A DNA stretch of 64,000 nt from Panagrolaimus kolymaensis (GCA_028622995.1 JAJQJQ010000017.1:2046001-2110000); one strand, 5' to 3'. Counted from the first letter of the stretch, positions 45,579 through 58,497 are shown. Notes: generated by a model from the sequence alone, not told the origin. Translations and numbers: made by a program.

Positions 45579-47374
45579 TTAAGCTTGATAAGCATTTGAA
45601 GTAACTCGGCCGCCACGTCCTGTCCAATTTGTGTGAACAGAAGTTTCCGGATCGGAAAGAAGTTTGTAAGTATGGGCTCCGAAATAATCACGCTGAGCTT
45701 GTATTAAATTTGCTGGGCCAACGGGGCGACGATAACCATCATAAAATGAAATGGCTGAAGTAAATGCAGGAATTGGAATTCCACCCAAAACGGCAGAAGC
45801 GATGACAACTCGCCATGATTCCTAAAAAAATGAAGGTATGAGAGGAATGATAAAATTAGGTTATGAAATTATCATTTACCTGAGCATCTGAGACAGCTTT
45901 TTTGAAAAAATCACTAAGTAATAAATTTTGAAGTTTTGGATTTGTATCAAATGCTTTTTTAATTTCTCCCAAAAATCTTGATCGAATTATGCATCCACCT
46001 CGCCACATAAGAGCGATAGCTCCAAAATTAAGTTTCCAATCAAATTCTTGACTTGCTTGAGATAGAAGCATAAAACCTTGAGCATAACTGCAAATTTTAG
46101 AAGCGTAAAGCGCCTGTAAAAAAACGAGCCATTTAATAAATATTTATTAATATTAAAAGAATTACTTACTTGTCCAAGTTTCAAGATAAAATCTTTTTTA
46201 TTTTTGAATGCTTCAGGTTTAGGTAAAGGGCTTCCTGGTAATACTTTAGAAGCATAAACTCTTTGTTCTTTTAAAGCTGATAAGCATCTAGCAAACACGG
46301 CCTCAGAAATAAGTGTTACAGGTTGACCATATTCCAACGCTGAAATTCCCGTCCATTTGCCTGTACCTTTTTGACCTGCTGAATCAAGAATTTTTGGTAC
46401 AAGTGGCTCGCCCTTTTCATCTTTAAATCTTAGAATATCGGTGGTAATTTCAATTAAATATGAATCAAGTTCCCCTTTATTCCATTCATCAAAGACATTG
46501 GCCATTTCATCATGAGAAAGTTCAAGGCCATTTAAAAGAAGATCATATGCTTCAGCGATAAGCTGCATATCGCCATATTCAATTCCATTATGAACCATTT
46601 TAACAAAATGACCACTTCCAGCCTCACCTAACCAATCACAACAAGCTTCACCATCGGATTTTGCTGCGATGGATTGGAAGATATCTTTAAGATGAGGCCA
46701 AGCTTCAGAAGCTCCTCCTGGCATAAGTGATGGACCATGGCGAGCGCCTATAGAAATTAACTTTTGTTAGTTTTAGTTTAGAAAAAAAATTCCACAATCA
46801 AAAACTTTTTAAAAAATGCTTTGGGTTAACAATTCGCTTGGTTGAATGAACCATTTTATGGAATATTTTTAGGTTAAATCATCCAAATACCACTGTAAGG
46901 TATGTGAAGATTATGCGCATTCTTGTTTTTATGGAAGAGCTGGATGTTTTAAAAGATAAACTAACCCTCTTCACCGCCCGACACACCACAACCAACAAAA
47001 AATATTCCTTTTTCTTTTAATTCTTTAAAACGCCGATTTGAATCATGATATTCGCTATTTCCGCCATCAATAATGATATCACCTTTTTCAAGATGAGGAA
47101 CAATTTGATCAATCATTGATTGAACGGCCGAACCAGCTTGAACTAAAAGCATGACCCGCCGAGGTCGTTTTAAGGATGCAACCATTTCTTCAATTGAATG
47201 TGCTCCAATAATTTTGGTTCCTTTTGCTTCATTTTCAAGGAACGCATCAACTTTAGCTACGGTTCGATTAAATGCGCAAACTCTAAATCCATGATCATTC
47301 ATATTTAATATCAAATTTTGGCCCATAACGGCAAGGCCGATAACAGCAATATCCGCAATAGCAGTTTCAGGCAT
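45579..47374 (-). CDS. PGD: 6-phosphogluconate dehydrogenase, decarboxylating
   Basis: Five exons give about 480 residues, the normal size. The NADP-binding Rossmann motif is [20 protein letters not shown], followed by [12 protein letters not shown]. Active-site and signature stretches are [52 protein letters not shown] (with the catalytic Lys), [12 protein letters not shown] and [15 protein letters not shown]. The C-terminus has [13 protein letters not shown] and HTNWTGRGG. It oxidises 6-phosphogluconate to ribulose-5-phosphate, making NADPH in the cytosolic pentose phosphate pathway. The intron splitting [14 protein letters not shown] is about 215 bp, long for this window. Confidence 0.97.
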
Positions 47375-48895
47375 GGTTCACAAAATCGTTAGCTGAAAAC
47401 TTAAAATAAATAAGTTCATAATGAAAAAAATTGTTGAGAGCAATAAACTACAAAAGAAAAAATTCTCCACGATGGTCTGATGCAAACAATAAAAAAATGA
47501 ACAAAAAAGCACAAAGTTTGCGCGATAAACAAAATAAAAAAAGAAAGCAGCAAGGAATAATGGGACCACAATGGCCGCCGCCGCCGTGTTGAATGCAATA
47601 ATACAATGGCGGTGGTGGTATGAGACAAAATCAAAAAAAAAAAACGAATTGAAGGCGGAGTTTCTTCGATAAAATCTACAAAATCTTCAAACAATCAAAT
47701 GGATCAATGCCGTTGAACAATCGGGAAAAACGCACATAGGTATTGAATCATCTAATATTTAAAGGGAAATTTGCTTTTTAAAAGGACATTCTATTTTATT
47801 AAAATTTAGAGAAACTAAAAATTACGCCTCCAGTAAGTAAAATTAAATTAACGAAACCTGAATTTAAAGCTTCTAAAGAAAGAATGTTAAAAAAATCCAA
47901 AAAAATTAAAACACAATTTTTAATGTTCACTATTTTAAGAAAAAATAACTACAAAGTAGAAAAAAAGAGTGACTATTGAGGTTTTTCACTTTTTCATTCA
48001 AAATGTTTCTCTAGTTTTTTTTTTTGCTGGCGGCTTTGTTATTTGGGAATAAAAAAAAATACATCAATATGCTGGAGAAATGCTTTAAGATTTAAAATAT
48101 AAGCTACAAACAATTTTTTTTTGAAAAGTGATACTTACTAATCTAAAAGAAGTATCTTGAGCAATTTTAAAACTTATTTTATCCTTTTCCAATTGTTTTC
48201 ATTTTTTGTTCCTGGATTTTACAATAGGATGTAAAAAATCTTTATCATGATGTTTGAATTGTTTATAAATCGACGATAGTAGAAACAACCAAAAACTATG
48301 TCTGCATAATAAGCAAAAAAAAAAAAACAAAAGCGATTTAAAAAAAACATCATTCCGTAAAAACTGAAAAATGTTTTAGATTTGTCCTTAAATTTTTTTT
48401 CTTCAGTAATTTAGGTTATTGTTCGCAAAAAGCTGAAGCGTTATTTATGTATGAATTTAGATGAAAAATAAAATTAAACATTCTGCAAAGTTTTATTACT
48501 AAAATAGAAAAAACGATAATAAAAAAATGCAAAATGTTTGAACTTTACGGCAGCTTGTGGAATTAAAAGTGTTACTCTTTATTTTGAAATGAAAGCAACT
48601 TTACTGTCTGTAATCAGGCACAAATGAAGATACTAATTATTACATATATACAATAATGCAAAAGTTAAGGTTAAGCAATGACGTTTAAACGTTTCACATC
48701 CCTGTCATGATAATACAGAATATCATTTAATTATACCTGTAAAGAATTGTTTGTTACTTAATTCTCGAAATGCACAGTTCTTGCCGCGAAATATAATAAC
48801 AAATCAAACAAATATTTTTTTGTTTGTAATGAAACACATTATTTATTTAAGAATTATATAAATTATTATTATTAAGCTTCTGTATAGTTTTCAAA
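47375..48895. promoter_or_regulatory. large divergent intergenic PGD / HBS1
   Basis: About 1.5 kb with no convincing gene; frames here are interrupted or low-complexity. A small GC-rich patch near 47572-47610 (GGCCGCCGCCGCCGTG) lies 200 bp from the PGD start. Long A- and T-runs occupy the rest. Confidence 0.45.
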
Positions 48896-51187
48896 ATGTC
48901 AAGACATAGACATTTGGCTAATTTAGATTATGAAGAAGGTTTGTTTTGGTTGAATGCGAAACAATGGCTGATTTTTACTTTTAGAATTAGAATCAGATGA
49001 TGATAGGGATTATTATGGAAAATCATTCGAAGAAGAATCGGGTATTGATAACACAAATGGTAAGATATAAATTTCAAAAGTAGTTAAAGCATTCAGTCAT
49101 TGTTTCTAGCTCAATACATTTATCGAAGAAATAGAGTTTCAAGCAGCAGAGCATCAAACAGTGTGGATGATTATATTCACGAAGAAGATTATCGTGACAA
49201 TGCAGAGGATCACGATGAAATGTTTCAGATGGAAGCTCCAGGTATTTGAAAACTTTTACAGAATAAAATTTAAAAGATTTTTTTAAAGCAAAATCTCAGA
49301 TGAATTCAGCTTCAAAACCTTCTCCAGCTGTTGCTCCTGCAATTCAACAACTTCGAATTAGCGAACAAAAACCCGCTCAACGACAAAGTTCTAAATCACC
49401 AGTTAGGATGACTCCAAATCTTAGCTCTCATAAACTTTCAGCTCTTGAAACTGCTGTTGCAGCTACACCTGTTTTCAAGTAAATTTTATAACAGAATATT
49501 AAGAATCAATGTATTTTAACTTTTACAGAACGAGAGAACGTGCAAAAGACACAAAAGAGTCAATAAATTTGGTAATTGTTGGCCATGTTGATGCTGGAAA
49601 AAGTACTTTAATGGGCCACTTACTTTTTCAACTTGGCTGTGTTGATCAAAAAACTCTCAACCGATACAAACAAGAAGCAAATAGGTTCAAACTTTTTTTA
49701 ATTTTAATTTTTATCATTCTTATTTTTATTTTTAAGAATTGGAAAATCTTCATTTTTTTATGCGTGGATTTTGGATGATACTGAAGAAGAACGGAGTCGC
49801 GGTGTGACTATGGATATTGCTCGAGCTTGTTTTGAAACTAAAAAACGGAAGATTAACGTTTTAGATGCTCCCGGCCACAAAGATTTCATCCCAAATATGA
49901 TCACAGGTGGATTGAGTTGTTCATTAAAGTAAATTAATAAAAATTTCTTTAGGAGCTTCTCAAGCTGATGCTGCTTTGCTTGTGGTTAATGCCACAAAAG
50001 GGGAATTTGAAACCGGTTTTGATCTTGGCGGTCAAACAAGAGAACATGCTCTGTTATTACGGTCCCTTGGAGTTACCCATCTTATTGTTGCTGTAAATAA
50101 ATTGGATACAGTTGATTGGGGAAAAAATCGATTTGATGAAGTTGAAGCAATTCTTGTAAGTTAAATTCATTCATTTTTTGCTATTTTATAAAACATGAAC
50201 CCTTTTGTTTAAACAAACTCGTTTTATTTTTAGCGTACATTTTTAAAACGTCAAGCTGGATTTTCCAAAATAACTTTTATTCCTCTTTCTGGTTTATCTG
50301 GAGATAATCTTACGAAGCCTGTGGGTGAAAGTCATCCGTTGAAATCATGGTATAAAGGACCAACCTTAATTGAAGCGTTAGGTAAGAAAATATACACATA
50401 AATACTAATTGAATCTTATTTACAGAAAGTTTAACTGCTCCCGAACGACCGGAAAACTTACCTTTACGAATTGTGGTAAATGATCTTTTGAAATCAACGA
50501 ATAACGCTCTTTCTTTGAGCGCTAAAATTGAAGCGGGTCATGTTGAAGCAGGAGATAAAGTTTTCCTTATGCCTCGAGCGGACTCTGCCGTAGTGAAAGG
50601 TGTATGTGTGGATGATGCAAACGCTTCAGCGCCTCCAAATACTGCAGCAGCAAGTGAGATTTGTTTCGCTGGAGATCAAATTTTGATATCACTTTCTGGT
50701 GCATTTGAAAACGAGTCAATTACCTCCGGCTTTGTTATTTGCCGAGGTGGAGCAGTAAGTTTAGCTTTTATTGTAGCGCGTTTTAAATTTCTTTTTTTCA
50801 GGATTGTTTGGTACCATGTAAAAAGTTTACAGTTCGTTTAGTTGTTTTTGATATTGCAATTCCAATTATAAGAGGAAGTAAAGCTGAATTGTTTGCCCAT
50901 TCATTATGCGTTCCTTGCACGATAACTCAATTAAAATGCACTCTAAATAAGTCAAATGGCGAGGTTCTCAAGCAAAAACCTAGGTAATCCCTTTTTTTAA
51001 TCGTTGCCGTCACCTCTTTTTCTTTTGCAGATGTTTGCCAAAAAATTCAACTGCATTGGTTCAAATTGAAACCGATACTCTTGTCAACCTTGAACCTTAT
51101 TCAAAGTGCAAAGCTCTTGGACGTATTACTCTTCGTGCTAATGGAATGACAATTGCTGCTGGGGTTATCGATGAAATTTCAATGTGA
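48896..51187 (+). CDS. HBS1L: HBS1-like translational GTPase (ribosome rescue)
   Basis: About ten exons. The N-terminus ([15 protein letters not shown], then [11 protein letters not shown] and AQYIYRR) is the HBS1 N-domain that contacts the 40S subunit. The GTPase core follows: P-loop [12 protein letters not shown], switch [32 protein letters not shown] and an SGLSGDNL motif. Two beta-barrel domains then run through [13 protein letters not shown] and [14 protein letters not shown] to [18 protein letters not shown]1 with Pelota dissociates stalled ribosomes in no-go and non-stop decay. The N-domain separates it from eRF3 and EF-1alpha. It heads a run of four same-strand genes with gaps of about 105, 115 and 220 bp. 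Confidence 0.94.
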
Positions 51188-51291
51188 TTTATTTTTAAAA
51201 ACGTCTTTACTTTGTTCATTGTTTTAAATAAAAAAATTTTATTGATTATTTCGTTAAAAGATTTTATCGTCAGCTGTTTTTCTTACATTCA

Positions 51292-52605
51292 ATGATTTTT
51301 AACACTTTTTTCTTTGCTGCTTTTTGCTGCTCATTGACTGAGAGTTACTCCCTTTGGAATCCAGCTCCTCCAGCATTTAATTGGACACAAGATTTTGACC
51401 GTAATCTAGCAGATTTTGCGTTAGAATTTGCAGCTGCCGTATATGCACCAGATCCACTACCATGTTTAACTAAGAATAAAGCAAAATTAATTAAACGAAT
51501 TCAATTATCATGTGATTCTATCCACGATGAATGTTGGGCTTTTATTGCGGTAACTGAAGAATGGATCGTTTTATCGGTAATAACATATAAAGTAATAAAA
51601 ATATAAAATAGAAATTAATTCAGATTCGCGGAACGAAGACAAAACTTCAACTTATTATAGAACTTGCTGAAACAATGACAGCACCAAAAAAAACTTTTCC
51701 AGCTGGTGGCAGTGTTCAACGGTATTTCTGTAATTTTGGTTTATTTTAATTTAAATTTTCAACCCAAACTTTTAGACGCGGCATTAGAATCACTTTGGCA
51801 AGCCGGATTTGGGCATATTTTACGGCAGCTAAAACAACAATGTCCAACTTGCAAGTTATTATTCACCGGACATTCACTAGGTAACAAATTTTCCTTATCA
51901 AATGCATTAAAAATAATAATTAATTTATTGGTAAATATCGAATCAAATTTTAGGTGGTGCATTAGTATCACTTGCATCAAGCCTTTTTGCTTACGAACAT
52001 CGACATCTTGTTGATTCTTCAGAAATTTTTCTTATCACATTTGGTCAACCGAGAGTTGGTAATCAAGACTATGCAACTGCCCATGATAGTCTGGTACCAA
52101 ATTCATGGAGGCTTGTTCATCGTTATGATATTGTCGCGCATGTAAAGTTTTTTTTTGACCAACGGCACATTAATTTGAGTTTTAGCTTCCTTATTGCTAT
52201 GAATCATTATTTTCCCATCAATGTTCATCCGCTTATAATCATGGCCCTTTTCATCATGGAACAGTTGAGTCAGATTTTATTAGTTATTTGCGTAATATTT
52301 TTTTTTTCTAGGAAGTTTGTTTGCTGCCAAAAGAGTTAACCGAATGTAAGAAATCAAAATTTTAGATTTGGTATCCAGAAGACATGGAAAACAATTCTTC
52401 ATTATTTAGAATTTGTACTGGAAGTCCTATTAACGAAGATAAAGCATGTAGCAATGGTTATTACATTCATTATCGAATAAAGGATCATTTATTTTATCTC
52501 GGGAAAGATGTAAGTAACTACGGTAATTCAGGATGCGTCACAGAAAAGAAGAAACGATTGAAATCAAACAAAACAAAAAATTTAAATATTTTTCTAAACA
52601 AATGA
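51292..52605 (+). CDS. secreted class 3 (fungal-type) lipase
   Basis: Six exons. A signal peptide (FFFAAFCCSLTESYS) is followed by the lipase_3 fold: DFALEFAAAVYAPDP, IAVTEEWIVLSIRGTK and the nucleophile elbow TGHSLGGALVSLASSLFA. An intron falls inside GHSLG/G. Further landmarks are FLITFGQPRVGNQDYA (containing the expected acid region) and a YDIVAHLPYC segment, with the catalytic His expected near HHGTVEIWYP. Cysteines near the C-terminus (RICTGSPINEDKACSNGY) suggest disulphides. It should hydrolyse acylglycerols outside the cell or in the gut lumen, as in the expanded nematode family. The 105-bp gap after HBS1 is operon-like. Confidence 0.9.
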
Positions 52606-52719
52606 TTTTTTATTGCAATTCACAAATAAACATTTTTTTCTTGATAAAAATTTGCATACCAATTTTATTTTGTTTTTAAATCAAAAAATGTCTTTGTTAG
52701 TGTATCAAGTGCGCAGACG

Positions 52720-54087
52720 ATGGGCTTTCTTCATCGATGGAGTAGTCATCGCCGAAGTGCTCGCACTCAACTGACTACTAACAAAAGCGAAAAAGTATTT
52801 CATCGTCCTTCAAGATTTGATTCTGGTGCTTCTACAATTGTTTCTGTATTAAAGACAAGAATATTAAAAAATGACAATGCTGCATCAAACGAAGTTGAAA
52901 CTTTGGTGGAAAACAAACATTTAAGAACTTACCCATTGATTCGTGGATTTCCAGTTGAGGTATGATAACTGTTTATATTTTTTTAGTTATATCATTGCTT
53001 GTTACCTTTTTAGAATGATTTTGTAATAGTTTGGAATTTTCCACACCATATTTCTCAAACTCGTTTTGGAGCTCGTGGTTCACCTTCAAATGCTTGTTCT
53101 TTAATATCTGCGGCACTTGCTGAAAATATTTTTCGAAAGGGGATCCATTTACCTATGTGGAATGGGGTCACTTCCATCGATGTTGATGCTGCAAGTTTTC
53201 CAACTAAACAAAATAACAAAACTCATCATGTCACAACAAAACAAAATGTAATTTTTCTTTTATTTTTGTAGTTAGAATAACATAATTTTTTTGTGACTTT
53301 TAGATTCTTCCTTCTCGACTTTGTGCTGCTATGGTAAACTCAATCGTTGATGGTAATGACCGAGCTGATGCTGTTACGAATGAATGTGATTCTTCTCTTT
53401 TTAACATTCCTACTGCTTTAAAACTTCTTGATTCCGGTTTTGGTGAAGTGGCGTTTGTTTCAACAAAATCAAAACATGGTGATGCTTTTTCACTTCTTTA
53501 CGGTAATCTTAAAAGTGCTATTGAACAGTAAGTTAAATAAAACATTTTTTTCAACTTTAATATCAAAAAAACTTTTAGCAATCTTGTAACAGAATGGAAG
53601 CAATTGTTTTTCCTTGTAATGTTTGTTGAAAGATGTGTTTTGATCGTTTATGAACGTGACACTGATTCTATTGCTATATTTGATTCTCATACTCATAGAA
53701 ATTTTGGAGCTCTTATTGCTGTATCAAATCAAAAAAATCTTCATCGCTTTTGCTCTTATGTCATTCGACGATTTTTTCCCGAAACAAATGGATTAAAACC
53801 TGATAAAATGGTAAATAGTTTTTTCATTTTTTGAATGCTTACCAAATAATTTTCTTTATTTTTAGAAATTTGAAATGTCCCTCTTATTTTTCAAAGGAAC
53901 TCTATCTGATTTTGATTGCCCTATTGATCCACGAAGTATTTCAAGAACAACGCAATTACAATATCGAAATAAACGACCAAATGTTTTTGAAAATTATGAA
54001 CGCTGGACAAGACAATTGCAATGGAAACCTCAACCAATGGAACTAATAACGAACAAACGAGTCATGAATATCTTGAAAGGATTTTAA
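52720..54087 (+). CDS. uncharacterised protein with cysteine-peptidase-like Cys/His pattern
   Basis: Five exons encode about 385 residues. After a basic N-terminus (MGFLHRWSSHRRSART) the protein has VIVWNFPHHISQTRFGARGS then PSNACSLISAALAENIF. Later comes CVLIVYERDTDSIAIFDSHT followed by HRNFGALIAVS. The order of an N-terminal Cys at the start of a helix and a downstream DSH on adjacent strands is the arrangement of papain-fold peptidases such as tegument-type deubiquitinases. An earlier WNGVT and a Gly-rich turn would suit an oxyanion region. This is inference from pattern; no family is identified with confidence. The C-terminus (RTTQLQYRNKRPNVFENYER) is basic. The gene lies in an operon-like run. 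Confidence 0.6.
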
Positions 54088-54306
54088 ACACTTTTTTGCT
54101 ACTAATTTACTGATTTTTATAAATAAAGGAATTAAATAAAACGAGTCTGATAATAAGGATTTTACATAAACGAGAAAAAAAAGTTACAGAAACTTTAGAT
54201 CAGCCATTTTGCCAAACAACACGACATCGTTGCTTTTTATTTATTTTGTGCACCATCAAAACATTTAATACAAAAAAACAAAAAATTGTTATTAGTTGTT
54301 CGAATT

Positions 54307-56399
54307 ATGGATCTCTTTATTTTAATCTGTTCCTTGTTATTAATGGTTCCATCGCTTAATTCCGAATTCAGTGCAGATTTTATTGGTGATCTTAATCATT
54401 ACAGTATTGCGTATTATTTGCAATTGGAAGGAGATCAAGAAAAGATTGACAAAATTTTTCAAGAAACTCCTGAAAGATTGGTGTCCATGAAAACGGCGGA
54501 TCAACAAGATTACACATGTGTTTTACCACAGGCTGAAGATAAAGTTTGTCTTTATTTTTGAGAATATTTGGTTAAAGCTTTATTTTTTTAGAACCAAAAA
54601 AAAATTGAAGAATATAAAGGACCCTCGCCATTCGAATTATTAAAACCTTTAGCTGATGAAAGAGAAATCTCTATTTATGGAGGAAGTGGATTTTGGTTTT
54701 ATGAAATAGCTCATGGAAGATTTATTCGTCAATATCATGATGACAGAGATAGCAAACAAACAACCGAATTTTTGCTTGGAACTTATAGACACGATCAAAG
54801 CATAGAAGTTTGATTTTTTACTTGATACTTCAAAAGCTGATATTTAATATTTTTTAGGATACCAAGAAATTTGATCAATTACATCCCCCAAAGACAAAAA
54901 TCAACAACATACAATATTCGTACTTCCCTGTTCAATATCGACACGGTACACCGTGTGATCTTACAGGCGAGCAAAAATTTATTATCTATTATTTAAATAA
55001 TTTATAATATCTTACAGGCAAGCCACGCCAAACAACTCTATTATATATTTGCTATGAGGTAGTATTATTATTGTCATTTCTTATAGTTTTTTCATGTTTT
55101 AGTACTCTCGTCATTTGATTCATTCCATCACTGAAGTTAGCACATGCAATTATGAAATCGCTATTTTAACAAACATTCTTTGTTCACATCCCGCTTTCGA
55201 TATGCCAACAACTCCAGAGCATGAAATTCGTTGTTATACACAAACAAAAAGTGCTAATGCAAAGCCCACTAATTTACAAGCAATCGAGCAACAAGCAGTT
55301 TCAGAACATTATGTACAATATTCCATGGCATCTGATTCATCAATTGCTCCTCAAAAATCTTCAATTTTTTCTAAATTAGTTAACCCTGAAACTGATTTAG
55401 AAATCAAAAAATATAAAAAGTCTTTGAAAATCAATGCGGATCAAACTGGAGAGGAAGAGAAATCGGTAACAGAACAACTTAAAGAGGTTATGGAAATGTA
55501 TAAGAAACTTCACGCGTCTGGAATTGATCCCCATCCAAGTAAAATGGCAAAATTTCAAAAAGGTTTCACTGATGAGGATTTTCAATTAATCGACGATTTT
55601 TGGTCTGGTAAAAGCTGTAAGCTTTTTGTATTCCACTCTCTAACAATTTAAAATTAGGGGTTTTTAAGGCTTCATTGGAGGTGGACAATCATATTGGACT
55701 TATGAATTTTGTTATAATAATAAAGTTGAGGGTTTTTTAAACGTGAGCCGATTAGATAATATTGTTTATAGGTAAGTCAATTCCATCTTGAAGGAGGTAA
55801 AAGAACGAAGGAAAATATACTTGGCGAATATGATCCGGAAATCCACCGTAAATGGTTATTAAGAAATCGTGAGAGAGCTTTTGTATATGATGATGATGAT
55901 CACCTAAAACAAGTATCAAATTTTTACGGAAATGGTGTTGTTTGTGAATCAACTGGGGAAAGAAGGTATCATATCCATAAATATATTAACATTTTTCTTT
56001 AAATTATTCCATTTTAGATCGGTTGAAGTTCGGCTTCGTTGTCGTATGCCATCTGCAAACGAATCCCCATCAATTGTACTCTTTTCTCTTGATGAACCCG
56101 AAACATGCAAATACACTCTTCTTCTTGAATCTGCTTTATTATGTGATGGTTTACAGCTGCTTGATAAAGATGGTCTCATGGATCCAAACACTGAATTAAA
56201 TAATGAAGTTTTAAGCGACGATGAAGCAATAAAAAAAATTGTTGAGAATATTAAAACAACCAAGCAATATTTAGAAACATTTCAAACTGAATTCATTGTC
56301 AAAGATATTACAGAAGAAGTTGAAGAATTATTGAATAGTAAATCCAAAAAGAAAGAAGAAACGGATAAAAAGAAAAAGCTTTCAAATGCCAAAAATTAA
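54307..56399 (+). CDS. ERLEC1: ER lectin with two MRH domains (ERLEC1/XTP3-B-like)
   Basis: About eight exons. A signal peptide (MDLFILICSLLLMVPSLNS) precedes the first MRH (PRKCSH) domain: GFWFYEIAHGRFIRQYHDD, LLYICYEYSRHLIHSITEVS and CNYEIAILTNILCSHP. A charged linker with a Lys/Glu coiled region (VTEQLKEVMEMYKKLHASGI) follows, then a second MRH domain: YWTYEFCYNNKVEGF, FYGNGVVCESTGERRSVEVR, CKYTLLLESALLCDG. It ends in a Lys-rich tail (KSKKKEETDKKKKL) without an obvious KDEL. Two MRH domains indicate ERLEC1 rather than OS-9; both recognise trimmed glycans on misfolded ER proteins and pass them to the HRD1 ligase. The intron before FIGGGQSYW seems to use an AAG acceptor. Confidence 0.88.
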
Positions 56400-56846
56400 G
56401 CGTTGTTTTAATTTAAATCGGGTTAGTATTATAAAAAGTTATCAATATCTTACTGTAAGTTTGTACGAGATATTTATTTTTTACCATAATTGAAAAGCAC
56501 ATGGCTTACTTAAATTATATTTGTATTAATTTATTTTATCATAGCTAGTTATTTCGTTTTATTTATAAGTAAAAACAATAAAGTTTAATATTTGTCCTGG
56601 AATTACATATTGCCTAGCAAAATGCTGCTTAAAAAAAATTAAAAAAGATATTTGCTTTCATAATTTTCAAAAGCTTTTTGCGAGTATACTTCTCCAAAAA
56701 GTTAAATTTCTCATATTATTTTTAACAAATGAAATGTTTAATACAACAAATAAATTTTATTGGGCATAATTAGAATCTCACAAAAAGGATCAAAGAAAGC
56801 ATAATAAACTATTTTTAACATAAAAAAAACTACAGTAAATAAACTC
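56400..56846. other. convergent 3' intergenic
   Basis: A/T-rich 3' flanks of ERLEC1 and MRPL24 with several AATAAA motifs. No gene is seen. Confidence 0.5.
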
Positions 56847-57884
56847 CTAATACCAATAGGTTGGTTTTGGCTTTCTAACTTCTTTAATTCCACATTCTTC
56901 CATAAGCTCTTCTTCAACCAAACAAAGTTTAGGAGTATAAGTTCGTTTGAGTGCTACATCAGCTTTGGTATCCTTGGCTTCACATTCTGAAAATTAGATT
57001 ATTACATAAATTAATCGTAATTAAAAGAAAACATACCGATGTAATCACTTGGAGATATATATTCGTATGTAACCTTAGCTTGATTGGGAAGAGGAATTTC
57101 GACAGAGCTTCTTTCACTAACACGGATCCATTCTGTTTTAGATTCATTTAATTCCCATTTTACAGTACATGGTTCCCTAAAGATACGCTAGTATTTAAGA
57201 TTTTAAAATAGAAAAAAGAAAACTTACTTTTCTTGCGGATCAAGAAGCATAACCTCCCCTTTTGAAACATCCAATGGACGTTCGTGCCATTTGTACATTG
57301 TTGGAATATTATAACGTTTCAAGTTTTCCATTTCTTTCTCAAGTTTCTAAAAAAAATAACCATATTAAAAAATTCAAAGGTTATTTTATGACTCACTGTA
57401 TGAAGTCCATCAACAAAAACGCTATTTGTATCACGCAAAACTTTTGAAACAATTCCTTCTTTTCCTTTATGTTTACCAATCATAACTATTACAGTATCAC
57501 CAGGGAAAATTGTCCATTCTTCATCTGGAATTCTTTCGATTTTATTGAATTCGATATCATAGAATTTGCTATGTAACAATTTTGAATGATATTTATTTTC
57601 CTTTCGAAGCGATTTTGAAAGAACTTTGTGTTCCCATGGGCGACCTTCATCACTTGGAATATAATCTTCAGGTAAGATGCTGAAAAAGTCCAAAATGTCT
57701 ATATATTTAAAAAGCAAAAATCATACTGATAGCGAGTTATAGCAGATGCTCCAAATCGATTATCATAAATTTTACGAGGAATGGTTCTTTTCATACGTTC
57801 AACATAAGCATTTGGCATATGCCTTGTATAATCAAGATGAACATAAGCCCTTTTGGGAGCATGGAGTATTTTCGAACATAACAT
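56847..57884 (-). CDS. MRPL24: mitochondrial ribosomal protein L24 (uL24m)
   Basis: Five exons encode about 260 residues. A basic, Arg-rich N-terminus (MLCSKILHAPKRAYVH) suits mitochondrial import. The KOW motif is EEWTIFPGDTVIVMIGKHKG, followed by KEGIVSKVLRDTNSVFVDGL. The mitochondrial-specific extension reads YNIPTMYKWHERPLDVSKGE, EPCTVKWELNESKTEWIRVS and ends KPKPTYWY. Bacterial L24 is much shorter; the length and extension point to MRPL24 of the large mitoribosomal subunit. Confidence 0.92.
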
Positions 57885-58159
57885 GTCTCTAAAATAGAAA
57901 TGATCGATTTAAAAAATAAAACAAACTATTGACAAATAAATATGGCGTAAAAAACCGCGATAAATCAAAACTTATTTTTACACCTAATTATTTATTTTTT
58001 CACCAATAAAAAAAACAACAAAGAGCAGAAATTTTGTCGCTTCAAAAATTTAGCATTAGTTAGAGAATATTAAAACTAACCAGATTTTTAATAAATAAAT
58101 TAATTCTAAATCGTCTGCTGCTGCAACAAGAAAAAAAACCCAAAGAAGTTGAGTTCTCG

Positions 58160-58297
58160 ATGACGATGAATTCAAACGCGGACGATATTTTCAATGAATG
58201 GCTTAACGCCAAATGTTTAATATTTCAAAAACTCCAACTAATGGAAAAAGCTTTTTCAAGGATGAAAACATTAGCTTTGTCGAATTTAACTTTTTAA
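58160..58297 (+). CDS. candidate microprotein, 45 aa
   Basis: A short ATG frame (MTMNSNADDIFNEWLNAKCL, later LQLMEKAFSRMKTLALSNLTF) in the space between MRPL24 and the ZIP gene. Its amino-acid mix (Asp, Glu, Ala, Trp, Met) is unlike chance translation of the local A/T-rich DNA, and it is predicted to form one amphipathic helix. I see no introns or family, and it may be chance or an exon of an unseen gene. Confidence 0.25.
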   Translation: MTMNSNADDIFNEWLNAKCLIFQKLQLMEKAFSRMKTLALSNLTF

Positions 58298-58497
58298 GAA
58301 ATTAATTGCAAAAAAATCATAAAACTTTTTTTATTGCGTAATCTGTAAAATTTAGTTTTGCAGAAAAAGTGAACCGAATAAATCATATGTTATTAAAAAA
58401 GAATGTGGAACAAAGACAAAGAAGTGTGGAAAGTATTACAAAAAATAGTACACGCATTAGTGCAAAGGAAAATGGTTAAACGATATCTAAAAATTCA

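Noticed and set aside
47378..47694. two overlapping minus-strand frames upstream of PGD
   Set aside because: Low-complexity Phe/Leu and Arg runs in a promoter region, no family or splice evidence.
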